This document shows positions 51,490 to 60,117 of a stretch of 64,000 nucleotides of DNA, piece after piece. Under the pieces are notes generated by a model, which searched no databases, was not told the origin of the DNA, and saw only the letters and a list, made by a program, of their open reading frames with translations. Each line of letters begins with the position of its first letter. Position 1 is the first letter of the stretch. The stretch comes from G958295935 sp965224235 (lineage in GTDB: Bacteria > Chloroflexota > Dehalococcoidia > Lucifugimonadales > Lucifugimonadaceae). A program made the position numbers and the translations under genes. The stretch is taken from assembly GCA_965224235.1 (NCBI GenBank), contig CBDCYP010000002.1:1550001-1614000 (forward strand), written 5' to 3'.

Positions 51490-52587
51490 TCAGTGAACCC
51501 GGTGCGGCTCCAACGCCTCGTAGTTTAATTCGAGCCCCAGACCCGGCCGGTCCGGCGCGTAAACGTATCCGTCCTTGATGGCGAGCGTGTCCTTGTACAT
51601 GTTTCCGTGCATCGGGTCGACGGAGTCGCGGTAATACTCGAGGATCAACCCGTTCGATATCGCCGTCACCAAGTGGATGTGCACCTCCTGTGCCCCGTGG
51701 GGCGCAATGTCGAGATCGTTCGCCTGCGCCAACGCAGCGACCTTCATGAACTCCGTGATGCCTCCCATGATCAGTGCGTCGGGCTGCAAAATGTCCACGG
51801 CGCGGTGGTTGATCATGTCCCTGAACCCGTAGCGGGTGTACTCATTCTCGCCTGCCGCAACAGGGATCGAAGTCGACTGCGTTATCTCCCGCTGGCCGAT
51901 ATAGTCGTCCGGTTCCACCGGCTCCTCGAACCAAAAGAGGTCGTACTTCTCCGCCTTGCGGGCAAACTCGATCGCCTGGTAGTGGCGGTAAGCGTTGTTG
52001 GCGTCGACCATTACTTTTACGTCGGGGCCGACGGTCTCCCGCACCACGCGCACGCGTTCGACGTCCTCATTGATTGGAACGGCCCCGATCTTCATTTTGA
52101 CCGCCCGTGCGCCGAGTCCTAGGTTGACCTCCATCTCCTCGGCGAGTTCCTTAAGTCCCTTGCCCTCCTCGTAGTAACCGCCCGCGACGTACGTGTCGAT
52201 CTTGTTCGAAAAACCGCCGAGCAGCTTGTAGACGGGAAGTCCGGCAATCTTGCCCTTGAGGTCCCAAAGAGCGATGTCAATGCCCGATATGACACGGGTC
52301 GAAATACCGCGCCTGCCGACGAGCTTTGGCCGCCACATCTCATACCAGTGGCGTTCGTTATCCAGCGGATCGCGGCCGATAAGGACCTGTTTGAGGTGGT
52401 CCACCATGGCGACGCCGACTTCCGGCGCGTCCTGGATCGATGCGCCGATTCCCAGGCCGGTCGGGCCTTCATCGGTGTCGATGTGAATTACGTTGAGCCC
52501 ACTGTGGGTGTACGTATAGAGGCCGTTGGTGATCGGCACAGCCCGCGGCCAGCGAAACACCTCGGTTCGCACGTCGGTAATCTTCAA
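51490..52587 (-). CDS. Mandelate racemase/muconate lactonizing enzyme family protein
   Basis: An enolase-superfamily protein of about 365 residues. The capping domain opens MKITDVRTEVFRWPRAVPIT. In the barrel, ARAVKMKIGAVPINEDVERV gives the KxK acid/base Lys, VKVMVDANNAYRHYQAIEFA the first metal Asp, DLFWFEEPVEPDDYIGQREI the Glu, PVAAGENEYTRYGFRDM the second Glu, and DIAPHGAQEVHIHLVTAI the His. Members dehydrate sugar acids or racemise hydroxy acids. A TTG at 52587 with GGAG 8 nt upstream fits the family N-terminus better than an earlier start at 52626. Single gene. Confidence 0.92.
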   Translation of the reverse strand: MKITDVRTEVFRWPRAVPITNGLYTYTHSGLNVIHIDTDEGPTGLGIGASIQDAPEVGVAMVDHLKQVLIGRDPLDNERHWYEMWRPKLVGRRGISTRVISGIDIALWDLKGKIAGLPVYKLLGGFSNKIDTYVAGGYYEEGKGLKELAEEMEVNLGLGARAVKMKIGAVPINEDVERVRVVRETVGPDVKVMVDANNAYRHYQAIEFARKAEKYDLFWFEEPVEPDDYIGQREITQSTSIPVAAGENEYTRYGFRDMINHRAVDILQPDALIMGGITEFMKVAALAQANDLDIAPHGAQEVHIHLVTAISNGLILEYYRDSVDPMHGNMYKDTLAIKDGYVYAPDRPGLGLELNYEALEPHRVH

Positions 52588-52873
52588 AATGCTCGCTCCA
52601 TTCTTGCATCGCGGGCCGGCTCGCATCGCCCGGTACGGTCAAGATGTGAGAATACTACCGGCCAATGCAGAGGAATGTAATCAATCCGGGCCCGTGCCGG
52701 ACGGATGGATGGTATTTAACTGGCAGAAGGTTGTCGATCAACTCATTACGCGTGCACGCCGGATCGTGGGGCCGTGACGGTCAGGCCGGATTTTACCGAA
52801 CGATCATCGGACTGGGATGTGACGTGAGCGTGAAACCGGGGCAACTTCAAGGCATACTGTAAGGACTGGACAA

Positions 52874-52949
<76 letters not shown>

Positions 52950-53045
52950 GAATGTACTCGAACCTGCGCCTGAAGCAGCAAGCGGAATGATCTCCTCTTA
53001 TCCTGACTCACATGGATTGAGGGATGTCGCGCGGCCGTCCTTAAC

Positions 53046-53459
53046 TTGCAATCGCTTATGCGACATCCGCAGAGTCCAAGTCGACTACCCACGAGTACCT
53101 CAATTTTCCGTTGCTATTGCGTCGCACGCCTGGACGTGAACGAGCCGCCGGAGTTCGACTCTTCAGCCATTGATCTGGCGGTAGTGGAGAACACCGCTTC
53201 GAATACGAACATTGGAGATCCGATCGCAGCCACCGATCCCGAATCCGACATGCTTACATACTCTATTTCCCACACGGTTTCTGACCTGTTTGACATCGAC
53301 TCTTCGACTGGTCAGATCAGTATTGGCGAGGCGACGACGTTCGACCTTGAATCTCCGGCGGATTCCGACGGTGACAACATTTACGACACCGAGACGGCGG
53401 TAATACCGCCCTATTCAGTCGGTTGCAGGAGCCAAAAAAGGACATCGCCGCCGGCGTGA
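53046..53459 (+). pseudogene. Cadherin-repeat fragment of a large surface protein
   Basis: Residues from about 53130 read VNEPPEFDSSAIDLAVVENT, IGDPIAATDPESDMLTYSIS and DLFDIDSSTGQISIGEATTF, the calcium-binding cadherin-like repeat common in giant bacterial adhesins. Only one repeat is present, with no signal peptide or start signal. After about 53400 the frame loses the pattern. It is a stranded piece, probably left by rearrangement downstream of the tRNA. Confidence 0.6.
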
Positions 53460-54469
53460 GGAGTAGGCCTGCCTCCAAAGTCGAAGTGGTCAATCTGTCC
53501 AGGCATCACCGACACACTCTGATTTTCGACATCCAGAACCCTGCTCACCTCGACCGCAATATCATCTCCGAGGCGGACGTGGTGATGCTGAAGGAGCTGG
53601 GACCACTCAGCCACGAATTGAGCGATCCCAGTCGCGCCCAACGATGAACGCTGCCCGGGCCGCGTTCGCCGGCGTCGGACCCTTTCGACGGAAACGAGTC
53701 GTCTGGGTTGTCGCGCCAAACGAAGGCGTCTCCGACCAGCTTATTGAGGACGTTCTTACACACGTTCTGGACAAGCGATCCGACCAGGATCTTTGGCGAG
53801 GCCCTACCGCGTATGGCCAATATTGCGACAGGACCTGGTCAGCTAACAACAGCAGCCGCTCGACGAGGCCGGAGGAACTCGGTTAAGAGCAGGTGTCAGA
53901 AAGCAAAGCGACTGAGTCGCTCTTGGGCACTTTTGCAACGGGATCGGCAAGATATAGGGAGTGAGTAGGTCACAGGCCTATCGGCTTCTGAACAGCCCTG
54001 GATAGTGCGTTGCGGGGTTCGGGGATTCGCCTGGTCAGCGTCAGCGGAGACTTGATCACCATTCAGGAGCCGCTCCAGAACGGGGTTTATCGGCCCTGTA
54101 CCCACAGACAGAAGGTTGCATGGTCCGGGGTACCAAAAGGACTCCCTTTCTGTTAACAATTCGGCCGCCTGACCTGCCCTAATTAAATTCTCGCCTTGTC
54201 GGACCCACTTAACGAGAGAGACTCAGGCTTTCTTCTCGATCAGCCGATCGAGACGATCGGCCAAGACCGTTTGGAACACGCTCGAATCTCCCAGTATCTT
54301 GCCGGTGCAATTACCAGCGCTCGATAGATACTCATACTCATGAGCGCCGAAGAAGAGGTGTGGATGTGGTCTTCACCCCACGCCGTTGAAACGCACGCCC
54401 CCAGCCCTTGATAACGTGGCTACCGGCGACTGACAATTGACCTTGGAGGTACCGAGCCCCCCGGTACAG
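53460..54469 (+). other. One kilobase of unassigned, probably eroded sequence
   Basis: Several short frames exist on both strands but none has a start signal plus a recognisable domain. An 80-codon plus frame at 53644-53886 lacks a Shine-Dalgarno. On the minus strand 54223-54363 encodes LFFGAHEYEYLSSAGN and QTVLADRLDRLIEKKA then a stop, which looks like the end of a lost gene. No family could be named. Confidence 0.4.
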
Positions 54470-55171
54470 TTAGGACAACTCCCCCAGCACCACTGCCTCC
54501 GGCATATACCGCACGAAGCCCTCAGCGTATTCGACGCCAAGGGCCTCGCCACCGCACTCAAGGCCGCGCCACTGGGCGCAGATGGTGTAGGAAGGCGCCA
54601 ACGCGGGCTGGGCCGCCAGCTTGCGCATGGCCTCGATCTTCTGCTCGATAACGTCGGAGATGTTGACATAGTGGTCGGGGACGAAGCCGGAGCGGCCGGC
54701 GCTTCCCAGGTGGGGCTCGAAGAAGCGCACGTCCATCTTGGACGCCTGGGCCAGGCGCGCGGCCTTCAGGGTGGCCAGGGACGTGACGTGGTGGGAGGGG
54801 TGAGTGCGCTCGTTTTGCCAGTGGGTGTAGATGGTGTGGGGGTCGAAATCGGCGATCTCCCGGGCCAGCAAATCGATGCGCTCGTCGGTCATGCGCAGGG
54901 GGTCGTCGCCAAAGGCGAACATCTTGCCCGCTGCGCCCACGACCTCGGCGGCGGCGAAACCCTCGGCCTCGCGAATCTTGCGCACCTCGTCCAGGGTGAT
55001 GCCGGGCTGCTGCTCGTATAGGTAGACGCTCTCCTCCGTCTCGCCCTGGGTCATCCACAGTACCTTGACCACGGCGCCGGCATTGGCGTGTTTGATCAGC
55101 GTGCCGCCGCTCCTGGAGCAGAAGTCGGCTGGATGCGCGCTCACGGCCATGATTCGCTTCGGGTCAGGCAT
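54470..55171 (-). CDS. PIG-L family (LmbE-like) hydrolase with altered metal motif
   Basis: A 233-residue LmbE-fold protein. The usual metal motif AHPDDE reads VSAHPADFCSRSGGTLIKHA: the second Asp is Ala and the Glu is Phe. This recalls the LmbE-like group that includes 4-oxalomesaconate hydratase (HxADF) more than N-acetylglucosamine deacetylases. The second motif is NERTHPSHHVTSL. ATG 55171 follows GGGAGGAAGC. Very even codon use (ctggcc, ggcgaag) and a neat start distinguish it from the debris around it, suggesting a recent arrival. Confidence 0.83.
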   Translation of the reverse strand: MPDPKRIMAVSAHPADFCSRSGGTLIKHANAGAVVKVLWMTQGETEESVYLYEQQPGITLDEVRKIREAEGFAAAEVVGAAGKMFAFGDDPLRMTDERIDLLAREIADFDPHTIYTHWQNERTHPSHHVTSLATLKAARLAQASKMDVRFFEPHLGSAGRSGFVPDHYVNISDVIEQKIEAMRKLAAQPALAPSYTICAQWRGLECGGEALGVEYAEGFVRYMPEAVVLGELS

Positions 55172-55649
55172 GCTTCCTCCCACGATTCACCACAGAGATC
55201 ACAGAATCCATCCGGTATTTCTTTATCAAACTGACTGGACGCGAGAATCGCACCATGCTCGACGAGAGCCATAGTAGTGTCACTTACGATCGCCGTCAAC
55301 CTGCCAATCAAACTTACATAACCAATATCTTGGCATCGTGAGTTAGCGGCCGCCAGGCAACGTAGGCACTTTCGCCACGTGTTGGAGAGTTTCGCCGGAT
55401 TCCGTCCGGCAACAGGGCGGCGAGTAGTTCCGATTCGTCGCTGAGGCCAATCGGGGGGCCTGGCGATTACGAGCCCCCTTTCGACCATATTGATGGCACC
55501 ATGAAACCGGGCGCTCCGGCCCGTCCACCGCAAATATCATGTTGGGCTGAAGTCTCCCACCGATTTGAAGCAATCCGTACCTTGAAAAGCTGCAGAATAT
55601 AGCCAGCAGGGTCGTTTTAAAGTCTTTCCGGGTGAACGACCGGGCACAT
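55172..55649 (-). other. Gap between PIG-L gene and IS481 relic, no gene identified
   Basis: Short frames only. No domain, tRNA or terminator was recognised. It probably holds the 5' flank of the PIG-L gene and insertion scars. Confidence 0.4.
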
Positions 55650-56655
55650 GGGTAACAGTTAGACCGGAGAGATCGGTAACACTTTTACGGGGATCCTGTC
55701 GACACGTCTTGTGGTGTGATCGAGCGCGCCGATGAGGAGCGGGCCGAACTGTATGGATCATGTTCGTTCGTTCTGCTGGACGAGGCCTACGGGTTCGCCT
55801 TTTAGGGCTTCGCTTACGTAGATGAGGTTTCCCTTCCACTTGATCGCGCCGTTGCCGCGCACGCGGCGAACTGTGGCCCCGGTTCCGTATTCGGGGTGTC
55901 TGACACGGTAAGGACAGGGGCGGAACGATGGCGAGTACAGCAGCGCCGGAGGCCGTTGTCGGTGCGGATAACCCTGGGAAGGCCGTACTCGCGGAAGGCT
56001 CGCTCCAGGGCGCGCACGGCCTCCGGGCCGGCGGAGCGTTCCAGCCCTTCGCAGACGAGGAGGTGGCGGGACGCTGCGTCCTGGGTGTTGAGCGGGTCTA
56101 TGCGCGTCCCGTCGCCTGTACGAAACCATCCCTTGAAGTCGATGGACCAGACGTCGTTGGGGCGCCTGGCGTGTGCGAAGGGCTCGTCCCGGGAGGAGGG
56201 CCGGCGGCGGCGTTTGCGCCTCTTGACTAGACCGGCCCGGTCCAGGACGCCGGACGCTGTGCCGGGCGCAGGCCACGCTACGTCCGGCTCTCCGGAACGC
56301 AGCCAGGCCACAAGCTTCTTGGGCCCCCACGAGGGATGGGCGCGTTTCGCCTGACAATGCGCTCAGCCACGTCTCTGGGAGTGGCGTTGGCATGGCGATG
56401 GGGAGCCCGGCTCCGGTCGCGTAGGCCGTCCCGGCCGTGGGCCTCGTACCGGCCTGTCAGCTTGTAGCCGGTCTTGCGGCTGATCCCGAACCACAGGCAC
56501 AGATCCGTTACGGTCCCTACCCCTCCGGCCTTGAGCTCAATGAACCGCATTCGCTCAGATTCGGCGCTCGTCTCTTTCCAGGCCAACACATCTCCTCCTT
56601 ACGGATTGCTTCTCGCAATCCTCCAATGTGTTACCGATCTCTCCGGTCTGTACCC
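55650..56655 (-). mobile_element. Decayed IS481-family element (about 1 kb)
   Basis: Inverted ends share GACCGGAGAGATCGGTAAC extended to AC: left at 55662-55682, right (complement) at 56628-56648. The outermost bases are GGGTA on both sides. The enclosed transposase gene is frameshifted and internally deleted. The left end has six extra bases between GGGTA and the shared core compared with the right end. Confidence 0.78.
55758..56589 (-). pseudogene. IS481-family transposase, frameshifted and internally deleted
   Basis: The first part (56589 on) has the helix-turn-helix: TVTDLCLWFGISRKTGYKLT, GRYEAHGRDGLRDRSRAPHR. After a shift near 56310 another frame gives the rve core: PNDVWSIDFKGWFRTGDGTR with the first Asp and YGLPRVIRTDNGL with the second. 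The segment with the third acidic residue is missing. A third frame resumes with ATVRRVRGNGAIKWKGNLIY and VSEALKGEPVGLV, the C-terminal domain. It cannot be active. Confidence 0.8.
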
Positions 56656-56889
56656 GGGCTGGTTCAAGGTAACCCAGGGGAAGATGTGACTCGAAGGGCG
56701 ATACCTGACAATTCATCAGCTAATCCCTTCCGTGCGACAGATGGGTGACAAATCGAGGCGATGGGCGGATTAGGAGGAGTTGACGGGAGTTGACCGTATC
56801 AGGAGACGGTGCTAGTGTTCCGCCAAGCATCGGAGCATTGTCAATTCAGGCGCAGACGGTTTCATCCGGCAAATATCGGCGATGACATG

Positions 56890-57098
56890 TTCAGCGAAGC
56901 GGGGGCGACCAATCCCATTAACGCCATCGTGACGGGCGCCGGGCATAGCGGTCTCAATCCTCACTTCACCTAATCAACACGTTTCCTGGAACTGGACGAG
57001 GCGACCTTCGAGTATTTGACCCATCCTCGCCTCGTGTTCATGGCCGAGGAACTCGTCGGCGCGATCAGCCGGTGGGCATCAAATAAGGAAGTGCCGGA
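56890..57098 (+). pseudogene. Possible remnant of a phytanoyl-CoA dioxygenase-like gene
   Basis: The plus strand from 56980 encodes RFLELDEATFEYLTHPRLVF and MAEELVGAISRWA, which resembles the helix before the iron site in PhyH-type dioxygenases (typically FLELIDHPRVLPYVEELLG). No HxD motif or start is present, and the frame upstream is closed by TAA at 56971. The rest of the 440-bp gap before the permease gene is unassigned. Confidence 0.3.
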
Positions 57099-58046
57099 GT
57101 GGCGCGTTTTCTGGTTCGCAGGCTGTTCTTCTCGCTGATCTCTCTTTTGGGCGCCACAATGATGGTATTCGGCTTGTCCCACCTCAAGGAAGACCCGTCG
57201 AACCTATTCTTCGGGCCCGAAAGCTATGGGGTCACCAAAGAGCAGATAGAGTTCCAGAAGAAGAAGTGGGGCCTCGACCGCCCCCTTGCAATACAGTACG
57301 GGATCTGGTTACGACGAGTTGCCACCGGAGATTTGGGTCGCAGCATTGCGAGTTCAGCGCCAGTCGCGGACCTCCTGCTACAAAGGGTAGGCGCCACATT
57401 TCAGCTTGCGGCAGCCGCCTGGATATTCGGCACGGTCGTTGGCATCCCCCTCGGTATCCTCTCGGCTGTGAAGCGGGGGACCGTCTGGGACTATCTGGGA
57501 CGAGGATTGGCCCTATTTGGCCAAGCCCTGCCCTCTTTCTGGGTGGCCATAGTGGGCATCCTGATCTTCGCCGTGTGGTTAGGGCTCCTGCCCGCCGCCA
57601 CAAGAGGAGCGGGGGAGCCTTTCATCACCCAGTTAAGGCACTTTATCCTGCCCACCCTTGTTTTGGGCAGCGCGCCTTTGGCGGGTTACCTGCGCATCAC
57701 CCGCTCCTCCATGCTGGAGGTCCTGGACTCTGAGTATATTAAGCTCGCCAAGGCGAAAGGCGTCGGCAGCAGTATGGTGGTATGGAAGCACGCCCTCAGA
57801 AATGCCCTGATCCAGCCCCTCACGGTGGCTGCTCTGCTCTTGGCCGGGTTTCTTGACGGGTCAGTGCTTGTGGAGACTGTCTTCGCCTGGCCGGGCCTGG
57901 GCCAACTGGCCGTTCAGGCCGTGAGTACGACTGACTTCCCGGTGCTGTCGGGAGCGGTGCTGTTCTTTGCCGCGATATTCCTTTTCATGAACGTGTTGGC
58001 AGATGTCACCTATGCCCTCATAGACCCCAGGATACGTTACAGGTAG
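57099..58046 (+). CDS. ABC transporter permease, DppB/OppB type (second system)
   Basis: A 315-residue permease. MARFLVRRLFFSLISLLGAT starts the first helix. KKWGLDRPLAIQYGIWLRRV and GDLGRSIASSAPVADLL are typical DppB periplasmic motifs, and SEYIKLAKAKGVGSSMVVWK is the EAA loop. Start GTG 57099 has AAGGAA about 10 nt upstream. The next permease begins at the very next base after its stop. It differs clearly in sequence from the permease at 34579. Confidence 0.92.
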   Translation: MARFLVRRLFFSLISLLGATMMVFGLSHLKEDPSNLFFGPESYGVTKEQIEFQKKKWGLDRPLAIQYGIWLRRVATGDLGRSIASSAPVADLLLQRVGATFQLAAAAWIFGTVVGIPLGILSAVKRGTVWDYLGRGLALFGQALPSFWVAIVGILIFAVWLGLLPAATRGAGEPFITQLRHFILPTLVLGSAPLAGYLRITRSSMLEVLDSEYIKLAKAKGVGSSMVVWKHALRNALIQPLTVAALLLAGFLDGSVLVETVFAWPGLGQLAVQAVSTTDFPVLSGAVLFFAAIFLFMNVLADVTYALIDPRIRYR

Positions 58047-58967
58047 ATGAGCCAGGCGGCAGAAATACTAGCCCTGCAACGTCCCAGAGGGATGCTTGGC
58101 GCGGTCTCCACCGCCTGGTATCTAATGAGGCGGTGGCCGATCATACCCGGCGTCGTCATGACGATTCTGGCCATCTTCGCCATATTCGCCCCTTTCGTCT
58201 CGCCAAAAGACCCCAACAAGCAGGACCTGCGGATAAGGAATACCCCGCCGATATGGGAGACCCAGTGGTATGAGGAGCACCCCACCATTTCCAGGCATGT
58301 CCTAGGGGCCGATTATCTGGGTCGCGATGTCTTGAGCCGCGTCATATACGGTGCCCGCATGTCCCTTATGATCGCGTCCATCGCCACCCTCGCCGGCGTG
58401 ACACTCGGGACTCTAACGGGGCTGGCTTCCGGGTACTACGGCGGCGTGCTGGACGAGATTGCGATGCGCTTCGTAGACATATGGTTTGCGGTGCCGTTCC
58501 TACTCATTGCGCTTGTGGTGGCCATTACCATCGGCACATCGGTGGCCACTATAATGTGGCTGCTGGCCTTCGCCACTTGGGTGGGCATGGTCCGCAATAT
58601 CCGTGCCGACGTGCTCTCCCTGAAGACCCGGGATTACGTGGACCTGGCCAGGGTTACCGGAGCCTCTGACTGGAGAATAATGCTGTGGCACATCCTGCCC
58701 GGGGTGTTAAGTACTGTCGTCGTTCTGGCGACCCTTCGGGTGGGTGGACTGATCCTGGCAGAGTCGGGTCTGAGCTACCTGGGGGCTGGCATCCCCGCCA
58801 GCATTCCCAGTTGGGGCCGTATGATCTCCGATGGCCGTGAGTACCTTTCCACCGCCTGGTGGACATCCGTTTTCCCGGGAGTGGGCCTCTTCCTTACAGT
58901 GATGTCCATGAACTTCATTGGGGACTGGTTGAGGGATCGTCTTGACCCGAGGCTGAGGCAAATCTAG
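58047..58967 (+). CDS. ABC transporter permease, DppC/OppC type (second system)
   Basis: A 306-residue permease. The first helix is IPGVVMTILAIFAIFAPFVS, the periplasmic motif HVLGADYLGRDVLSRVIYGA, and the EAA loop KTRDYVDLARVTGASDWRIM leading into LWHILPGVLSTVVVLATLRV. It pairs with the preceding DppB-type protein. No ATP-binding gene follows within the window, so the ATPases must be shared or encoded elsewhere. Confidence 0.92.
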   Translation: MSQAAEILALQRPRGMLGAVSTAWYLMRRWPIIPGVVMTILAIFAIFAPFVSPKDPNKQDLRIRNTPPIWETQWYEEHPTISRHVLGADYLGRDVLSRVIYGARMSLMIASIATLAGVTLGTLTGLASGYYGGVLDEIAMRFVDIWFAVPFLLIALVVAITIGTSVATIMWLLAFATWVGMVRNIRADVLSLKTRDYVDLARVTGASDWRIMLWHILPGVLSTVVVLATLRVGGLILAESGLSYLGAGIPASIPSWGRMISDGREYLSTAWWTSVFPGVGLFLTVMSMNFIGDWLRDRLDPRLRQI

Positions 58968-58999
58968 GCGCACCTCCCCTGGGTGACTTCGAAACGGTC

Positions 59000-59473
59000 A
59001 TGAAGCCAGTAGCGGAAGAGGCTTGGAGTCCGGACAAGGCCAAGTGCAAGGGCCTCTGCCTGGCGCTGGCGCCTTGCGCTCTTCGTACAATCGTAGGAAT
59101 CGCTGCGGGCTCCCTGTTTGGCGCGATCGGCCTCGTCCTGGGTTGGATGGTCTGGCCTCCTCCCGCGGGCGCCGATTACCTGTTTTACTTGCGTATTTTC
59201 GGTCTTGGTATCGGAGCAGGCATTGGTGGGTTTTTGGGTTGGCTGGACCTCGAACAAGATAAGCCCACTGTCTTCCTGTTCCTCGCGTTGGCGCTGTTGG
59301 GAGCTGTAGGAGGAGCGTTCGGAGGCCGGTTGTACGGGCTCACCGCCACTGAGGGGATACAGGGGCCCATATCAGCCACCCAATCAGGCACTCTGAGAAC
59401 GGTGCTCGGCGCTGTTATTGGGGCCAACATCTTCCCCTTGATCGCGAGCCTGTATCGCGTCGCGCGGCATTAG
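59000..59473 (+). CDS. Hypothetical membrane protein with glycine-rich helices
   Basis: A 157-residue protein with four hydrophobic segments: TIVGIAAGSLFGAIGLVLGW, FGLGIGAGIGGFLGWLD, FLFLALALLGAVGGAFGG and LRTVLGAVIGANIFPLIASL. The first 30 residues are charged and cytoplasmic-looking. No family recognised. It lies 32 bp after the permease, on the same strand, so it may belong to the transporter operon. Confidence 0.6.
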   Translation: MKPVAEEAWSPDKAKCKGLCLALAPCALRTIVGIAAGSLFGAIGLVLGWMVWPPPAGADYLFYLRIFGLGIGAGIGGFLGWLDLEQDKPTVFLFLALALLGAVGGAFGGRLYGLTATEGIQGPISATQSGTLRTVLGAVIGANIFPLIASLYRVARH

Positions 59474-59679
59474 GAAATCCTGACCATCGCCCGGAATATC
59501 ACTTCCATCGCTCGATCTCCTTTGAAACTTGGACATTGTCGTACCGGAACACCTGTAGTCCCTCGAACGCGAGGGCGGTTGGCAGGGCGATGCAACGAGG
59601 CCGGATGTTCGGAGGCCGGCGTCGCCTGGGGATCGCAGTCCCCAGGAAGGCGCCAAGGGTGGCGCCCTGCGCGGCGCTG

Positions 59680-59965
59680 GTCCACTATGACAGCTCCGGG
59701 ACCTGGGGCGTGCAGGCCGCTCTTCGTCTGGCTCGGGCACGTACCGGCCGAAACCGGTTCATCAAATTCGAGGGACATCACCACGGGCGGATGGACAGCG
59801 GTCTGTATGGCGCCTCTCCCCCTCTGGAGCAGATGGGGCCTCCTGACTCTCCTAATGCCGTCCCGATGTCGGTGGGACAGTCCCAAGGCACGGCCCTGGA
59901 GACAATAGCGCAGCCGTGGAACGATTTGGAGATACTGGAAGAAGCGGTAATTCGGCACTGTGGCG
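59680..59965 (+). pseudogene. Relic of a glutamate-1-semialdehyde aminomutase-like class III aminotransferase
   Basis: A plus-strand frame contains SSGTWGVQAALRLARARTGR, FIKFEGHHHGRMDSGLYGAS and IAQPWNDLEILEEAVIRH. These align with the central part of HemL-like enzymes (NSGTEAVMAAIRLARAYTGR, KFEGHYHGWHD, PWNDLEALE). The N-terminal part, the PLP Lys region and the C-terminal domain are missing. It sits in the 640-bp interval between the membrane protein and the binding-protein gene; the rest of that interval shows nothing else. Confidence 0.7.
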
Positions 59966-60117
59966 TCCACACACGTTGGATATCGACGCGGCCATTGACC
60001 GAAGTCACAACAATGGTCTAGGGTTCACACGGGTCACGTTTGAAACTGGCCATTGGCGTCGCATTCGCTTAAAGTTCGGTGAACGCGCCAGAGGATCGCA
60101 CTTCGGGAGGGATTTCG

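Noticed and set aside
53644..53886. An 80-codon gene in the debris after the tRNA
   Set aside because: No ribosome-binding site or known domain, and overlapping frames on the other strand look equally gene-like.
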